A DNA stretch of 64,000 bases from Utricularia gibba (Eukaryota > Streptophyta > Magnoliopsida > Lamiales > Lentibulariaceae). Below the pieces are notes generated by a model, which made no database searches, had not been told where the DNA came from, and saw nothing but the letters and a program-made list of their open reading frames with translations. The translations under genes were made by a program, and so were the position numbers. Location: NCBI GenBank assembly GCA_002189035.1, contig NEEC01000015.1, forward strand, positions 806,001-870,000, read 5' to 3'. This document shows, piece by piece, positions 1 through 10,007 of the stretch (within the stretch, counting starts at the first letter, position 1; each line of letters begins with the position of its first letter).

Positions 1-1665
1 GCAGTAAGAAGAAGTAAAATTTCTGAACTCGAAGTTTGAAAGCTGGCTACCGAAAAAAGCATAATATTCATACACTTACAAAAAATGCTACATAATGTGG
101 TACTTGCATTCAAATTTCACAAGCTCCAAAACCAAAGTAAAACAAAAAAATGAACATAAAAATCACTTTGCAAACGTGAATAAACCCAACGAAACATGCT
201 CCAAAGAAATGACAGAGAAAACTAATATGAAAATGTTATAAATACAACTCAAGAGGTGTCCGTGAACAAACCTTGGGTAAACTTTCCCTTACTTCATCAA
301 CCAACCACCTGCAGAAATCATTTGCCACTGAGCATGGGCCATATAAGTATAATTAAATCAGATTACTGAAGGCTATGGGAATTCAATGTGCACCTGTAAT
401 CGAAAGAAGGAAAAACCGATGCAATGTGTTCAATACTAACTCTACACTAGCATAATCTGCAGCAACAGTGTCTGTCATGTGAGCATGTTGAACCTGGAAT
501 CAATCCAACAATTGGGGAAAAAAGTGCTTTGAAAGCTATTAAACACACCATAACTAGCATGAAGAAATTGAACAAGGGTAAGCTACGTACCTTAACAGCA
601 ACTTTCTGTCCATCAGGTGTAAGACCAACGTGAACTTGTGCTAATGATGCACTAGCAATCGGAACAGGATCAAATTCATCAAAGAACTGGTGCAAAATTT
701 TCATTAGATTTATGACAAGATAAGGAAGCAACATCAACAAAAGTTCTTTACAAACATGTCGTGGACTTCATGGCTCAAAGAAAAGAGAAAAACTTGATTT
801 GAACGTGACAGAGTTGTGCAAAGCCAATTACTTTATCAGGTGTCCCTCCAAGCTCCTTCTTGAAAACTTCACACACTTGTTCATAAGACGATACGGGACA
901 TCTATTTAACATTGATTGCCTCATAACTTGTACATACTCGTCAGGAACCAAGTATTCCTGAATCGTGGCAGTTAATTCAGACTGAAAACATTCAAATCTA
1001 AAAACAAGAAGTAACAAGATAAACATCATGATAGCGCCGCACCAGTTGGCTTATATGTTGCCCTAGTTTAATGTAGATGCCACCATTCTTAAAACAGAGA
1101 TCACGAAGCCTTGCGGCACTCCTCGTGTGTACTTCACGCTTTATTTTTTCTCTCTCGGCACTATCCTCGGGCAACCCAAAGAGAGAGTACTTGTAGTCTA
1201 GAACGAAACTCGGACACCGGTCATCATTATGACATATAAATCAGCCCCAAATGGAACTCTAAGAAAAGAAACAACTTGCAGGAAGTGTTCAACCCCAATC
1301 CACATTCAAGAACGAATCACTCCCAGTACAGCTATTCAAAAAATTAAAACAAAAACCTTCATGTTTCAACCTTTATAAACGTCCCCTTGATAGGAGCAAT
1401 GGCTCGTCGTTGCAATAAACAATAAAAACCCAATAGGCGGAAAAATGGGAGCGATTGAGATGAGCATACCAAACGCAATAGAGGCCGCGGTTACGGCATC
1501 GCGAAAAAGGCGTACAGGAACAGCGGAACAGAGCTTGAGTGCCGTAGCCGGATCGTCGGAGTTGGCTAGAGCCACCGCCCCCGCCGTCACTCCCCCCGCC
1601 GCCCCAACTGAAGTAACAGCCAATAATAGCTTCTTGGCGCCTCCTAGAAGCGCTTTCCCCGCCAT
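1..1665 (-). CDS. ABC1/ADCK1-like atypical kinase, 5' part of gene (runs off left edge), frameshifted
   Basis: This is the N-terminal part of an ABC1K (UbiB/ADCK) atypical kinase, closest in my judgement to human ADCK1 and Arabidopsis At2g40090. These proteins act in mitochondria or plastids and influence quinone and lipid metabolism. Exons read right to left: 1470-1665 (starts MAGKALL, hydrophobic Gly/Ala-rich leader), about 1044-1197 (DYKYSLFGL... GGIYIKLGQHISQL, the ABC1 KxGQ-type motif), about 837-985 (EYLVPDEYVQVM), about 591-689 (FDEFDPVPIASASLAQVH, the Ala-rich nucleotide loop), about 396-480 (VQHAHMTDTV) and about 268-304 (WLVDEVRESLPK). The splice phases agree except in the VQH exon. 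There the expected HRFFPSFDYRW reads out only if one C is added near 380; as written the frame shifts. The catalytic domain proper lies outside the window. The start is the first ATG giving the conserved leader. It could be a real null allele or a sequencing indel. Confidence 0.9.
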
Positions 1666-2199
1666 TCCTCCCTGCTGCTGTCTCCTTTCTTCTTCTTCAC
1701 GCAATTGTGTAAAACCTCATTTCTTGAGTCAACAAAAGGGTTTTTGTTTTTCATATTTACTTCCATAGAAGGACGAAATTAGGGTTTTAATATTATATTT
1801 AATTATTAATAGAAAGACTCGTCTCCAGAATATTCATTTTAAATAGAATAAAATAATTAAATAAATAATAATATTTTCGTCTATAAAATAAAACATCCCT
1901 CTAGAAGCATACTTTTACAAGCCCCTTAAAATACAGAGTCAACGGCAATAATTACCAGGTCTCACGATGTCTGAAAAATCTCCACCGTGGAAAAAAAGCT
2001 CATCACGCCAATTAATTAAATAATTAATGTGATAATTAAGCCTTAATCATTCATTATATTCGTGTGGATTATATAAATTGTCGGGTTCCTTCAAAGTGAT
2101 CCGGCTTCTCCTTCAGAAGCGTGAATCCTGATGAGCCGCCTCACGCGGTTGACTTCGACTGCAAGGTAAAGCTCCGCCCTCGCTTCGCCTTCTCCGGTG
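1666..2199. promoter_or_regulatory. Divergent intergenic region
   Basis: AT-rich DNA between two divergently transcribed genes, presumably carrying both promoters. Nothing else was recognised. Confidence 0.4.
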
Positions 2200-3152
2200 A
2201 TGGGACTCGTCAAAGAGGACAGGGGTTTCCGGGGAACATGGCGGCGGATCCTGCTACCCAGATGGTTAAAAACGCTCGTCTTTTTCATCACCATGTGTGC
2301 TTCTCTTCTCCTCTTCTCTACCCCCTTGCTCCTCATCGTCGCCGACGCCGTCCTCCCCTCCGCCGTGCTCTCCGTTTACGCCTCCCCCGCTACCCTCTCC
2401 TCCCTCCTCCGAAGCTACGACTTCCGGTACTCCCTCGCTGATATCCCCGTCGCCTCGATTTTCCGCTCCCTCGTCATTCTGTGTAAGCGCTAATCCCTCT
2501 CGGAGCACTCAGTTTTCTCCACATATGCACTCCCTCCAATGCGCTCTCGTCAATTTGTAAATTTGCAGTTATGTTTTAATTAAAACAGTCCATAGTTCAA
2601 TTCATACAGTTAATGAATAGCTCTGGGATCGTAGGTGTGTACAGTTTCTCCAACGGGACGCGGCTGTCCGGCAGGGCGTACCTGGGGGTATCCATCTTCT
2701 CCACGGTGGCGTCATTGGTGTTCGTGTCGTTGAAAGCATACACGATCATGATCGTCGCCGGCGGTGACACCAGGCCTGGCGGCGACCTCGCCGGCAGAGG
2801 GACGGAGGCGGCGCTGTTGGTCTCATTCGCAGGCTTTGGCATCGGCCACGCGGTCGCCGCCTACCGCACTAGCTGCAAGGAGAGGAGGAAACTGATGGTG
2901 TTCAAGATTGACATCCAAGCCGTGAGTCGATCCCTTGGTCAACTTTTAATTAAATTAAGACAATATTTCAAAACCCATTTTTATTTAATATTTAAAAATA
3001 TTATATTGATTTTCACATAATTTATAATCAGAATCACATTCTAAATAGTGCCATTGGATTGGTAGGTGTCAGCATGCCAAAAGGGATTTATGGACGCGCA
3101 AAGAGCTTCAAGGAAGCTTGAGCCAATCAAAGGATGGGAAAATGTTGTCTGA
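2200..3152 (+). CDS. Multi-pass membrane protein resembling only the N-terminus of a plant alpha/beta-hydrolase family
   Basis: Three exons (2200-2482, 2635-2921, 3066-3152) join in phase to a 218-residue protein. It has about four hydrophobic segments: LVFFITMCASLLLF near residue 27, SIFRSLVILCVYSF near 85, a segment around 110-135, and one around 150-165. The motifs FRGTWRRILLPRWLK, SYDFRYSLADIP and AAYRTSCKERRKLMVFKIDI match, from memory, the membrane-spanning N-terminus of plant proteins that continue into an alpha/beta-hydrolase domain. Here the frame ends 28 codons into exon 3 (..KGWENVV, then TGA), and the following kilobase is AT-rich with no hydrolase motif. So it is either a stand-alone short family member or a truncated gene. 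The start is the ATG at 2200; no upstream in-frame ATG was seen. The function is unknown. Confidence 0.75.
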
Positions 3153-3639
3153 TGTGCGCTTCATTTTGTTTCACTTTTGTGAAGAAAATGAAGAACCAAC
3201 AAAGTCATGTTTGTATAGGAAAATGAATCGAAAAAATGTTTAAAATCATATCACTTTTGTTTCGAAAATGATCATATTTTCGAAGTATATGATCATGCAC
3301 AAGTTGTAAAAATTTGATAATCGTAAGGACTACCTTTATTTTGCATAATAATTTCTGTTTCATACATACAATCTTCACAATTTTATATTTTATACTTCTA
3401 GATAAAAGAACTCATACAAAATTATGATATTTCTTCTATTTAAACACTGAAATTTTTTATTTATAAGTAATATGGAATATGGTCACAATATTCATAACTT
3501 TTCAATGATTAAAAAGATTTCGAGTTCTGAATTTTTTTTTTTAAAGGTCAAATATTGAAACCAAAATCCCAAATTTCGTTTCAGTCAATTTGGAAGTGTA
3601 AAATTTGTTGTTGTATGCTGAAGCCTGAAGGGTGTGCGC
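3153..3639. other. AT-rich intergenic stretch
   Basis: Convergent 3' flanks of the membrane-protein gene and PSA2. No coding similarity, repeat or RNA gene was recognised. Confidence 0.4.
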
Positions 3640-4643
3640 CTAGGAGTTCGGGAGGAGTCTGCCGTTGTACATCTTGTCTAGCAAGCGTTTGGCGTCTGGC
3701 CGCCGTAGAAGACCCTTCGTGTTCGGTAGACCAGTGCCCAAGCAAACGGGGCAAACCAGCTTCCCTCTCCCTGAACACACATTTGACCATATGGTTGTAT
3801 TGGTTGGCAGAAAGGGAAGGCCTACAAAGTGTTCGGAGAATTGCCGCAACGGAAAAGTAAGCGAGCTTTACCGAAGCAATTGGGGCACTCCGTGTACTCG
3901 TACACGTCCTTGGCACGTTTCCTGTTAAGCGCCTTCCATTTCCCTGTTCCACCGCACATGTCGCCTGAACCAAGGCGAAATCAAAACGCTGTTGCACAAA
4001 GACTTGATTCAGATGTGTTCGCTTTCAAGGGTATGAAGAAACTTTACATATGACTGCTCCACTGCCGCCGCAGTTGCGGCAAACAGTCCTCTCTCTGCCG
4101 TCTGAAGCTGTAGCCGGCGCTCCCGCGATCAGAGCTGCTGTCGAGCAGATGCAGGCCAGATATTTGCGGCGGGAAGTCGCCGGAGGTGGTTCCTGCTGAT
4201 TCAATGGCAACTGAAATAAGGCCAGACACTGTAAATTTTTCCGTTTACAATGGTGGAGCCATAAGTGACTACATCCCACCTCAGATTTCCCTTGTGGGAT
4301 TGCACGTTTGCTGGAAGCAGCGCAACTGTGCGTGTCTCCGGGCGAACTGGATTCGGTTTGTGATCTAACGAGCGTCAAATTGCTTGCTGGAAGACACCGA
4401 AAAACAGGAATCAGAAAATGGGTCTACGAATCACTTGAAAATTTGCGAAAATTCATGAAACAATTTTAGCCCGTAGTTTCTTATCCTCGTTTTGAAGTAC
4501 ACCCGTTTCTTCCCATTGATTATTCCGGCGGCTTTTGCCGGAGAAAAGCAAAAGATCAGCAACTTACAGGGCTCTGAACGTGGCGTGGCTACGTGGTTCA
4601 CAGACATCCATGGAATTGCACAAGCTGGGAGATGAGACGCCAT
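3640..4643 (-). CDS. PSA2: PSA2-like thylakoid-lumen DnaJ-type zinc-finger protein
   Basis: Four exons, right to left (4568-4643, 4048-4386, 3872-3964, 3640-3770), join in phase to 212 residues. The C-terminal half carries CxxCxGxG-type zinc-finger repeats: [41 protein letters not shown]. It ends [18 protein letters not shown], the signature I associate with PSA2/EDA3 (At2g34860), a lumenal factor for photosystem I assembly with protein-disulfide activity. The N-terminus fits a bipartite targeting signal: a Ser/basic transit region, then a twin-arginine lumen signal ([18 protein letters not shown]) with an Ala-x-Ala cleavage site (PATA). This predicts Tat import into the lumen. The start ATG at 4643 was chosen because the large second exon has no in-frame ATG and a strong GTAAGT donor with matching phase follows a short MASHLPAC exon. 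Confidence 0.88.
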
Positions 4644-5364
4644 CGATGTCCCCCCTCCGCCTCTCTGCAAGTGTGTGGGAAAATTTATACTGATTTTTAT
4701 TTGGGATAACTGGCTTAGAAAAATAAAGGTTTTATTTACAGCAAATTTATTCATTTTTCACCATTATTCCGTTCCAAAGCATCCATCTTTAGATCCACTA
4801 ACATGCTGTTCTACAGTATGCGCAGATTCCAAGTGAAAGGTATCTGCAAATTCCTTTCCTTTGGGTTTGGGCCAGGGCAATTCAACAAAGAGGTTACTGG
4901 TATTCGGATGAAACCCTGAAGACGGCAAGAACCATTTTTGGGCCATCTTTTCAAACTCGAAACCCATCAATGGCTAATAGAGATTCCATGGAGAGAAAAG
5001 GGCTATCCTGACTCTTCTGAACCGCGATACAGCTCTGTAATATGGTAAAAATGGAGGCTTTATGTAAAGGAAAATGCAATGGAGATTGACAGGTAAACAA
5101 AGCTCTCTAGAACAGCCGCACGTCTCCCCGGGTTCTCACCCAAATTGCTTTCCCTTTCCAAGAAAATAATAATAATATTTAAAGTTAATTGGTTTTCGAT
5201 GATTTGGGATTCCGTGTATATCTCTCATTTGGTTGTTTTATTTTGAAAATCATGTCATGGTGAATTGGATTTTCTTGGTTGGGTCGTCATTTCTAGAGCG
5301 TTCGTCGCATATTTAAGCCTTTTGGGTGAAGGAAGAGGGGTTTGTGGTTTGGTGGAGAAGGGAG
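4644..5364. promoter_or_regulatory. Bidirectional promoter region PSA2/Yippee
   Basis: About 720 bp between two head-to-head start codons. A 68-codon minus-strand ORF at 4764-4970 lies here but matches nothing I recognise. No clear TATA box was identified. Confidence 0.35.
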
Positions 5365-6621
5365 ATGGGGCGAATATTTGCGGTGACCCTTGAAGGCAAC
5401 ATCTACAGTTGCAAGCACTGCAAAACCCATCTTGCTATGGCCGACGACGTCGTTTCTAAGGTTTTCTCCATTCATTGCTGTTTGTGAACCCTAAACCTTC
5501 TGATATTAACATGGGTTTGTTTGTTAGTGCGGTTGATATTCTTTGATGAAATAGTGGGCCGGTTTCTGTTACGGATTTAGTTCTTTGGTTTTCGTTGGAT
5601 ACTGTTCAGTAAAGATTTGGATGGGATTCCTTTGGAGAAGATTGTCGGTTCTTGTTCATTGAGTTTTGATGAATCCATGGAGTGTGAAAGATTATATCTG
5701 TATTTTTGTATTTCAAATGTCACCAGGCTGTACTCATGCTTTTGGATTAGGGTTTTGGTGATGAAATTTTGAATGATATATGGTTTACATCACTGGTCTT
5801 GATTACAATTTGCAGTTACTAGTGCATAATGTGCAGACATTCACATTGTGCCTTTTTTGCCACTTTGGTTACATTGTGAGGTTACTTCCGTTTTTTACAT
5901 TGAGAGGGCGACTGTAATAATTGGTTTTCTGGCACTTTTCTGGTCCAGAACTTCCAGTGCAGGCATGGAAAGGCTTATCTATTCAAGAGGGTGTAAGTTT
6001 GTATCTGTCTCTTGCACCCAATACCACTTTAGATTTCTTTTTTAAGCTGCTCTACGGCTTGCCTAATCTCCACTCGTTCAAGAACCATATGGGTTCTTTA
6101 AAAAGATAGAGCTCAAGGCAAGCCAGTGCAGACCACATCATCCTACTAGCACATACCATAAAGATGCAGGATTTGGGAACATTTAAGTTCACTTTCAATT
6201 TGGTTCGCAGTTGGAATGTGTTTCCTGGGCAAAAGGAGGAGAGGATGATGATGACCGGTTCCCATATAGTTGCTGATATCTTCTGTGTGTGGTGTGGCTC
6301 CAACGTTGGATGGAAATATGTAAGATTCCCTACATGCTACACAAAAAATCCTTCAAACGTTGGCTTCGCTCACTCACTCCTGTCTGTTTTTTCCATCATA
6401 ACCAGGAAACTGCTTATGAAAAGGATCAGCAATACAAAGAAGGAAAATCTGTTCTTGAACGGTTCGAATTTGTTTCCAATCCCAGGCTTTCCATGATGGT
6501 TTCATACCTACTCATGCACACATTTCTCCCTCGCAGATACATGATTTCTGGCCCTGATGATACCAGTTACACCTTCAGCCAAACCGCTCAAAGTGAAGAA
6601 AGTGATGCAGAGAGTCAGTAA
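5365..6621 (+). CDS. Yippee-like zinc-binding protein
   Basis: Five exons (5365-5460, 5949-5992, 6211-6319, 6406-6461, 6537-6621) join in phase to 129 residues, the usual Yippee length. The family fold is a single zinc site made by two CxxC motifs about 52 residues apart: [11 protein letters not shown] in exon 1 and [14 protein letters not shown] spanning exons 3-4. Other family marks are [25 protein letters not shown] and [10 protein letters not shown]. Yippee proteins are small conserved eukaryotic proteins of the beta-tent fold, shared with cereblon and MIS18; the plant function is not well defined. The donor after exon 4 (CG|GTTCGA) is weak but gives the conserved ERYMISGPD junction. The start is certain, from conservation. 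Confidence 0.95.
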
Positions 6622-7044
6622 TCTTCTATTGGTTCCAGGTTTCACCTTGTAGCTGAAGCTAATAAACCCTCTACCTTCTTCTTCTTGTACATAACATTTG
6701 GTGACATTATGCTTGAATCATTCCTGCAGTAGTTACTCCATGTTTTGTTATGCATCTTTCATGTTATGAATCGAAACATTTCTTTCGTACTCGTTATACC
6801 TCCCGGAATGCGATCCATAGGGATCAATTTCAGGCTTATGGTTTGAGGGGATTGGAAAAGATTGGAGGATGAATGATCAATTCGATCGAGTCATTTAGTT
6901 GTACATGATCAGTTGAAGTGCATGGAGTAGCTTATATATTAATTGAAATAAATAAAATTTCATTATTAATAAGATATTTCAAACTTCAAGAAATAGCGCG
7001 AAGGGGCAGGGTAGCAAAGCAGTTGGGCTGAACTCCCGGCCCTT
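6622..7044. other. Convergent intergenic region
   Basis: 3' flanks of Yippee and the anthranilate synthase fragment. An AATAAA-like signal near 6950 is the only candidate element seen. Confidence 0.35.
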
Positions 7045-8131
7045 TTATAGGGGACGGATAGCATGGTCATTTCCACGGCTATCTGGGAACGAGAAGCCGT
7101 TGACCTGCGGTGGCGGCGCGCGGCCGTACTTCGCGATCGTTGATTCCGCAAGATCGATGGCGCGTGCGAGCGCTGCAGCTTTCCGCTTGCACTCGATCAG
7201 TTCATCGTGTGGATGACTATCCGCAACGATGCCGGCGCCGGCCTGGAGATGAGCGATCCACTCTCGCCGATTTCCGTCGCCTCTGTAAGAATAGGCGGTG
7301 TCGTTCCGAACGCATTTCGAGAAGATGATCGTTCTCAGATCAAGAGCGATGTCCATGTCGCCTTGAAACGAAATTCCTCCGAATCCGCCCCTGTAAGGGC
7401 CTCGTCGAATCGGCTCTAATTGATCGATCAATTCCATTGCCCTAACCTGATGTTGTATGCATGTCTTTTTAGAAAGATGAGGAAAATGATGAGTGTTTGA
7501 AGGAGACGGTTACTTTTGGGGCTCCGCTCACAGTTCCAACGGGTAATGCAGCTCGAAGTGCGACCCATGCGGTTAGATGATCGAGCAACTCACCGGTTAC
7601 CTGTGAAGGACAAGTTAAATATTGGGATAAACCTCACACATTTCACGTACTGAAAGCGTCTCGTCGTAGGATTTTACTGTTGAGCTGATGTGCATCACAT
7701 GGGAATATCGTTCTACAGTCATGAGCTTCTCCACTTTTACAGTGCTAGCTTTCGAGACCTGTAGCAAGAAGCGATCATATCTGAATTGTGATGGAGGAAT
7801 TTGGTGAGTAGAACGAAGGGCTTGAAGAGGAATAACCTTTCCAATATCATTTCTTCCCAAATCAACGAGCATTAGATGCTCTGCTCTCTGTTTGTCATCT
7901 TCTAAGAGGTTTAATTCTAGTGTTTCATCCTCATGCTGTGTCTTTCCTCTTCTTGCAGTCCCAGCCAAGGGCCGGTTTACAATCTTTTTCTGTCGTTTCA
8001 TGAATATGGGTGATCGTGTTTTAGTGTGGTTTGCAAATTCATGGAAACTTGATTACCTTAGAGACACGGGTGAGAATTTCTGGGCTTGAAGCAGCCAGAA
8101 TACATCCTCCAGCCTTGAGATAAGATGGAAA
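7045..8131 (-). pseudogene. 5'-truncated anthranilate synthase alpha-subunit copy (C-terminal chorismate-binding part only)
   Basis: Five exons, right to left (8057-8131, 7837-7989, 7678-7758, 7514-7600, 7045-7446), join in phase to an uninterrupted 265-codon frame. It matches the C-terminal ~265 of ~600 residues of plant anthranilate synthase alpha (chorismate plus Gln-derived ammonia to anthranilate, first step of plastid tryptophan synthesis). Core motifs are intact: [88 protein letters not shown] and AHLQAGAGIVADS. Everything upstream of the YLKAGGC strand is missing, including the transit peptide and the tryptophan-binding N-domain. Sequence right of 8131 shows no homology, and an unrelated UGT starts at 8595. 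The lack of stops in the remnant suggests a young duplication or selection on an alternative transcript. I call it a pseudogene because no acceptable start was found. Confidence 0.8.
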
Positions 8132-8594
8132 CTTTAATTTAAAAGAACTCAGTTGAGGAGGATGTTGAGAGACAGGGGAGAACCTCTTGAGTGGCAAGAT
8201 TCTGAGGGAATTTTTAGCAGGCAAAATTTAAAAGACTGAGCAGCATCCTTCTTCTGAAGCCCAGCGGCTTGCTCTGAAGTGAGGAGGGGTCCAGCCCACG
8301 GCTCCCAATGGCTCGCTCTGGTTGTAGACATGATCCCAACCATGATGCGCTATGGAGCCTGGGGTCTTATTTTCGGTGATATTCAATTTTAAATATTATA
8401 TTGCACCAAGAATACAAACCCAAGATGCCTTCTTCCATCTCTTTTTATATATAATATTCAGTACATCCGGACGTCACGTTGAAATTTGATGGGCCCACTT
8501 TTTACATCATCATTTTTGTGCCATTACATAAATGCCCCCGAAAGCAACACAGGTTTTGTTGCTGCCTTGGATCCACCCGCCTTCAACTGCGCAC
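8132..8594. promoter_or_regulatory. UGT upstream region with TATA-like box
   Basis: Contains TATATATAA at about 8446-8454, roughly 140 bp before the UGT start codon, a plausible core promoter. A 65-codon minus-strand ORF from 8343 leads toward the anthranilate synthase remnant, but I found no good donor joining the two. Confidence 0.45.
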
Positions 8595-10007
8595 ATGGAT
8601 ACCATCGTTCTGTATCCTTCTCCGGGAATGGGCCACCTGATTTCCATGGTGGAGCTCGGAAAATTCATCCTCCGCCACCGCCCGTCCGCTTCCGTAACCA
8701 TCCTCCTCATCCAGGCTTCCTTCAACACTGGGTCCACCGCAGCCTACATCCGCCACATCTCCGCCACCGACCCTTCCATCGTCTTTCGCCCACTCCCGTC
8801 TATTGAACTCGACATCAACTCGTTTCCGACCATGGAATCTGTTATTTTGGAGGTGATTCTCCGCAGCAACCCTGCAGTCGGGGAAGCCCTGAAGTCGATT
8901 TCCTGCTCCGGTCCGGTTTCCGCCTTTGTGATCGACTTTTTCTGCGGTCCTGCTCAGCTGGTGGCCGCCGAGTTGAGCATACCCACGTACTATTTCATAA
9001 CGTCTGGTGCTGGCGTTGTTGCGCTTTTTCTTTACTTGCCTGTTCTCCATGATTTGTACGATAAAAGCTTTGAGGATCTGGACGAGATTTTGGATGTTCC
9101 GGGAGTTCCGCCATTTCCGTCTTCTGATATGGTGGTGCCCTTGCTTAATCGGAGCACCGCTGATTACAGGGACTTTCTTGAAGGCGCGCGATCTTTACCG
9201 TTGTCTTCCGGCCTGCTAATCAACACATTCGACAGCCTGGAAACGAGAGCTCTCGAGGCTATACAATCAGGAAAATGCAACCCCCGGGGCGTTACGCCGC
9301 CTGTCTTCTGCGTCGGCCCACTGCTAGATACTCAGCCGAAAAGCGGCGGCGGCGGCGACTGCCTGAACTGGCTGGAGAAACAGCCGGTTAAAAGCGTGGT
9401 GTACATTAGTTTTGGGAGTTTGGGTTTGTTATCCGCGCCGCAATTACGAGAACTCGCCATTGGATTGGAGAGATCTGGTCAGAGTTTCATATGGGTAGTC
9501 CGCTCGCCCCCGTCGAGCGATAAGAGCAGGCGCTTTCTTCCACCTCCGGAGCCAGATCTGGAATCCCTCCTCCCGCCGGGTTTCCTGGAGCGGACGGCGG
9601 ATCTTGGCCTCGTGGTCAAGTCGTGGGCGCCGCAAGTGGCGATTCTAGGGCATCCGGCGGTGGGTGGCTTCGTTACCCACTGCGGTTGGAACTCGATCCT
9701 GGAGGCAGTCATCGGCGGCGTGCCGATGGTGGCGTGGCCGCTGTACGCGGAGCAGAAGTTTAATCGGGCCCTATTAGTGGAGGAGATGAAACTGGCGGTG
9801 GCCGTGGAGTGCGGCGCCGATGGGCTGGTGCTGGCAGCAGAAGTAGAGCAGCGGATTAGGGAAATCATGTCGCCAGAATCTGAAAAAGGAATCCAAATAA
9901 GGAAGACGGTCGCCGAGATGAAAGCAGCCGCCTCGGCGGCGATGTCTCCCGGCGGCTCCTCTATTGCCGCGCTCAATGCGCTCTTCGAAATCTCCAAGTC
10001 AACATGA
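8595..10007 (+). CDS. UDP-glycosyltransferase, UGT88-like (family 1)
   Basis: An intact single-exon frame of 470 residues, typical for plant family-1 GTs that move a sugar from a UDP-sugar to small phenolic or terpenoid acceptors in the cytosol. The N-terminus MDTIVLYPSPGMGHL carries the catalytic His (residue 14). The 44-residue PSPG sugar-donor box spans residues ~344-387, from WAPQVAILGHPAVGG to PLYAEQ. Its position 22 is Trp (THCGWNS) and it ends in Gln, which by the usual rule favours UDP-glucose. UGT88D glucuronosyltransferases have Arg at that Trp. MVELGKFIL and the YAEQKFNRALLVEEMK region suggest the UGT88 clade. The ATG at 8595 was chosen over an in-frame ATG 63 bp upstream because family members begin there. 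The acceptor cannot be read from sequence. Confidence 0.93.
   Translation: MDTIVLYPSPGMGHLISMVELGKFILRHRPSASVTILLIQASFNTGSTAAYIRHISATDPSIVFRPLPSIELDINSFPTMESVILEVILRSNPAVGEALKSISCSGPVSAFVIDFFCGPAQLVAAELSIPTYYFITSGAGVVALFLYLPVLHDLYDKSFEDLDEILDVPGVPPFPSSDMVVPLLNRSTADYRDFLEGARSLPLSSGLLINTFDSLETRALEAIQSGKCNPRGVTPPVFCVGPLLDTQPKSGGGGDCLNWLEKQPVKSVVYISFGSLGLLSAPQLRELAIGLERSGQSFIWVVRSPPSSDKSRRFLPPPEPDLESLLPPGFLERTADLGLVVKSWAPQVAILGHPAVGGFVTHCGWNSILEAVIGGVPMVAWPLYAEQKFNRALLVEEMKLAVAVECGADGLVLAAEVEQRIREIMSPESEKGIQIRKTVAEMKAAASAAMSPGGSSIAALNALFEISKST

Noticed and set aside
4764-4970. 68-codon minus-strand ORF upstream of PSA2
   Set aside because: No family recognised. It lies in the divergent promoter, shows no splice link to PSA2, and is of a length expected by chance.
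8583-9050. 155-codon minus-strand ORF
   Set aside because: Antisense shadow of the UGT gene.
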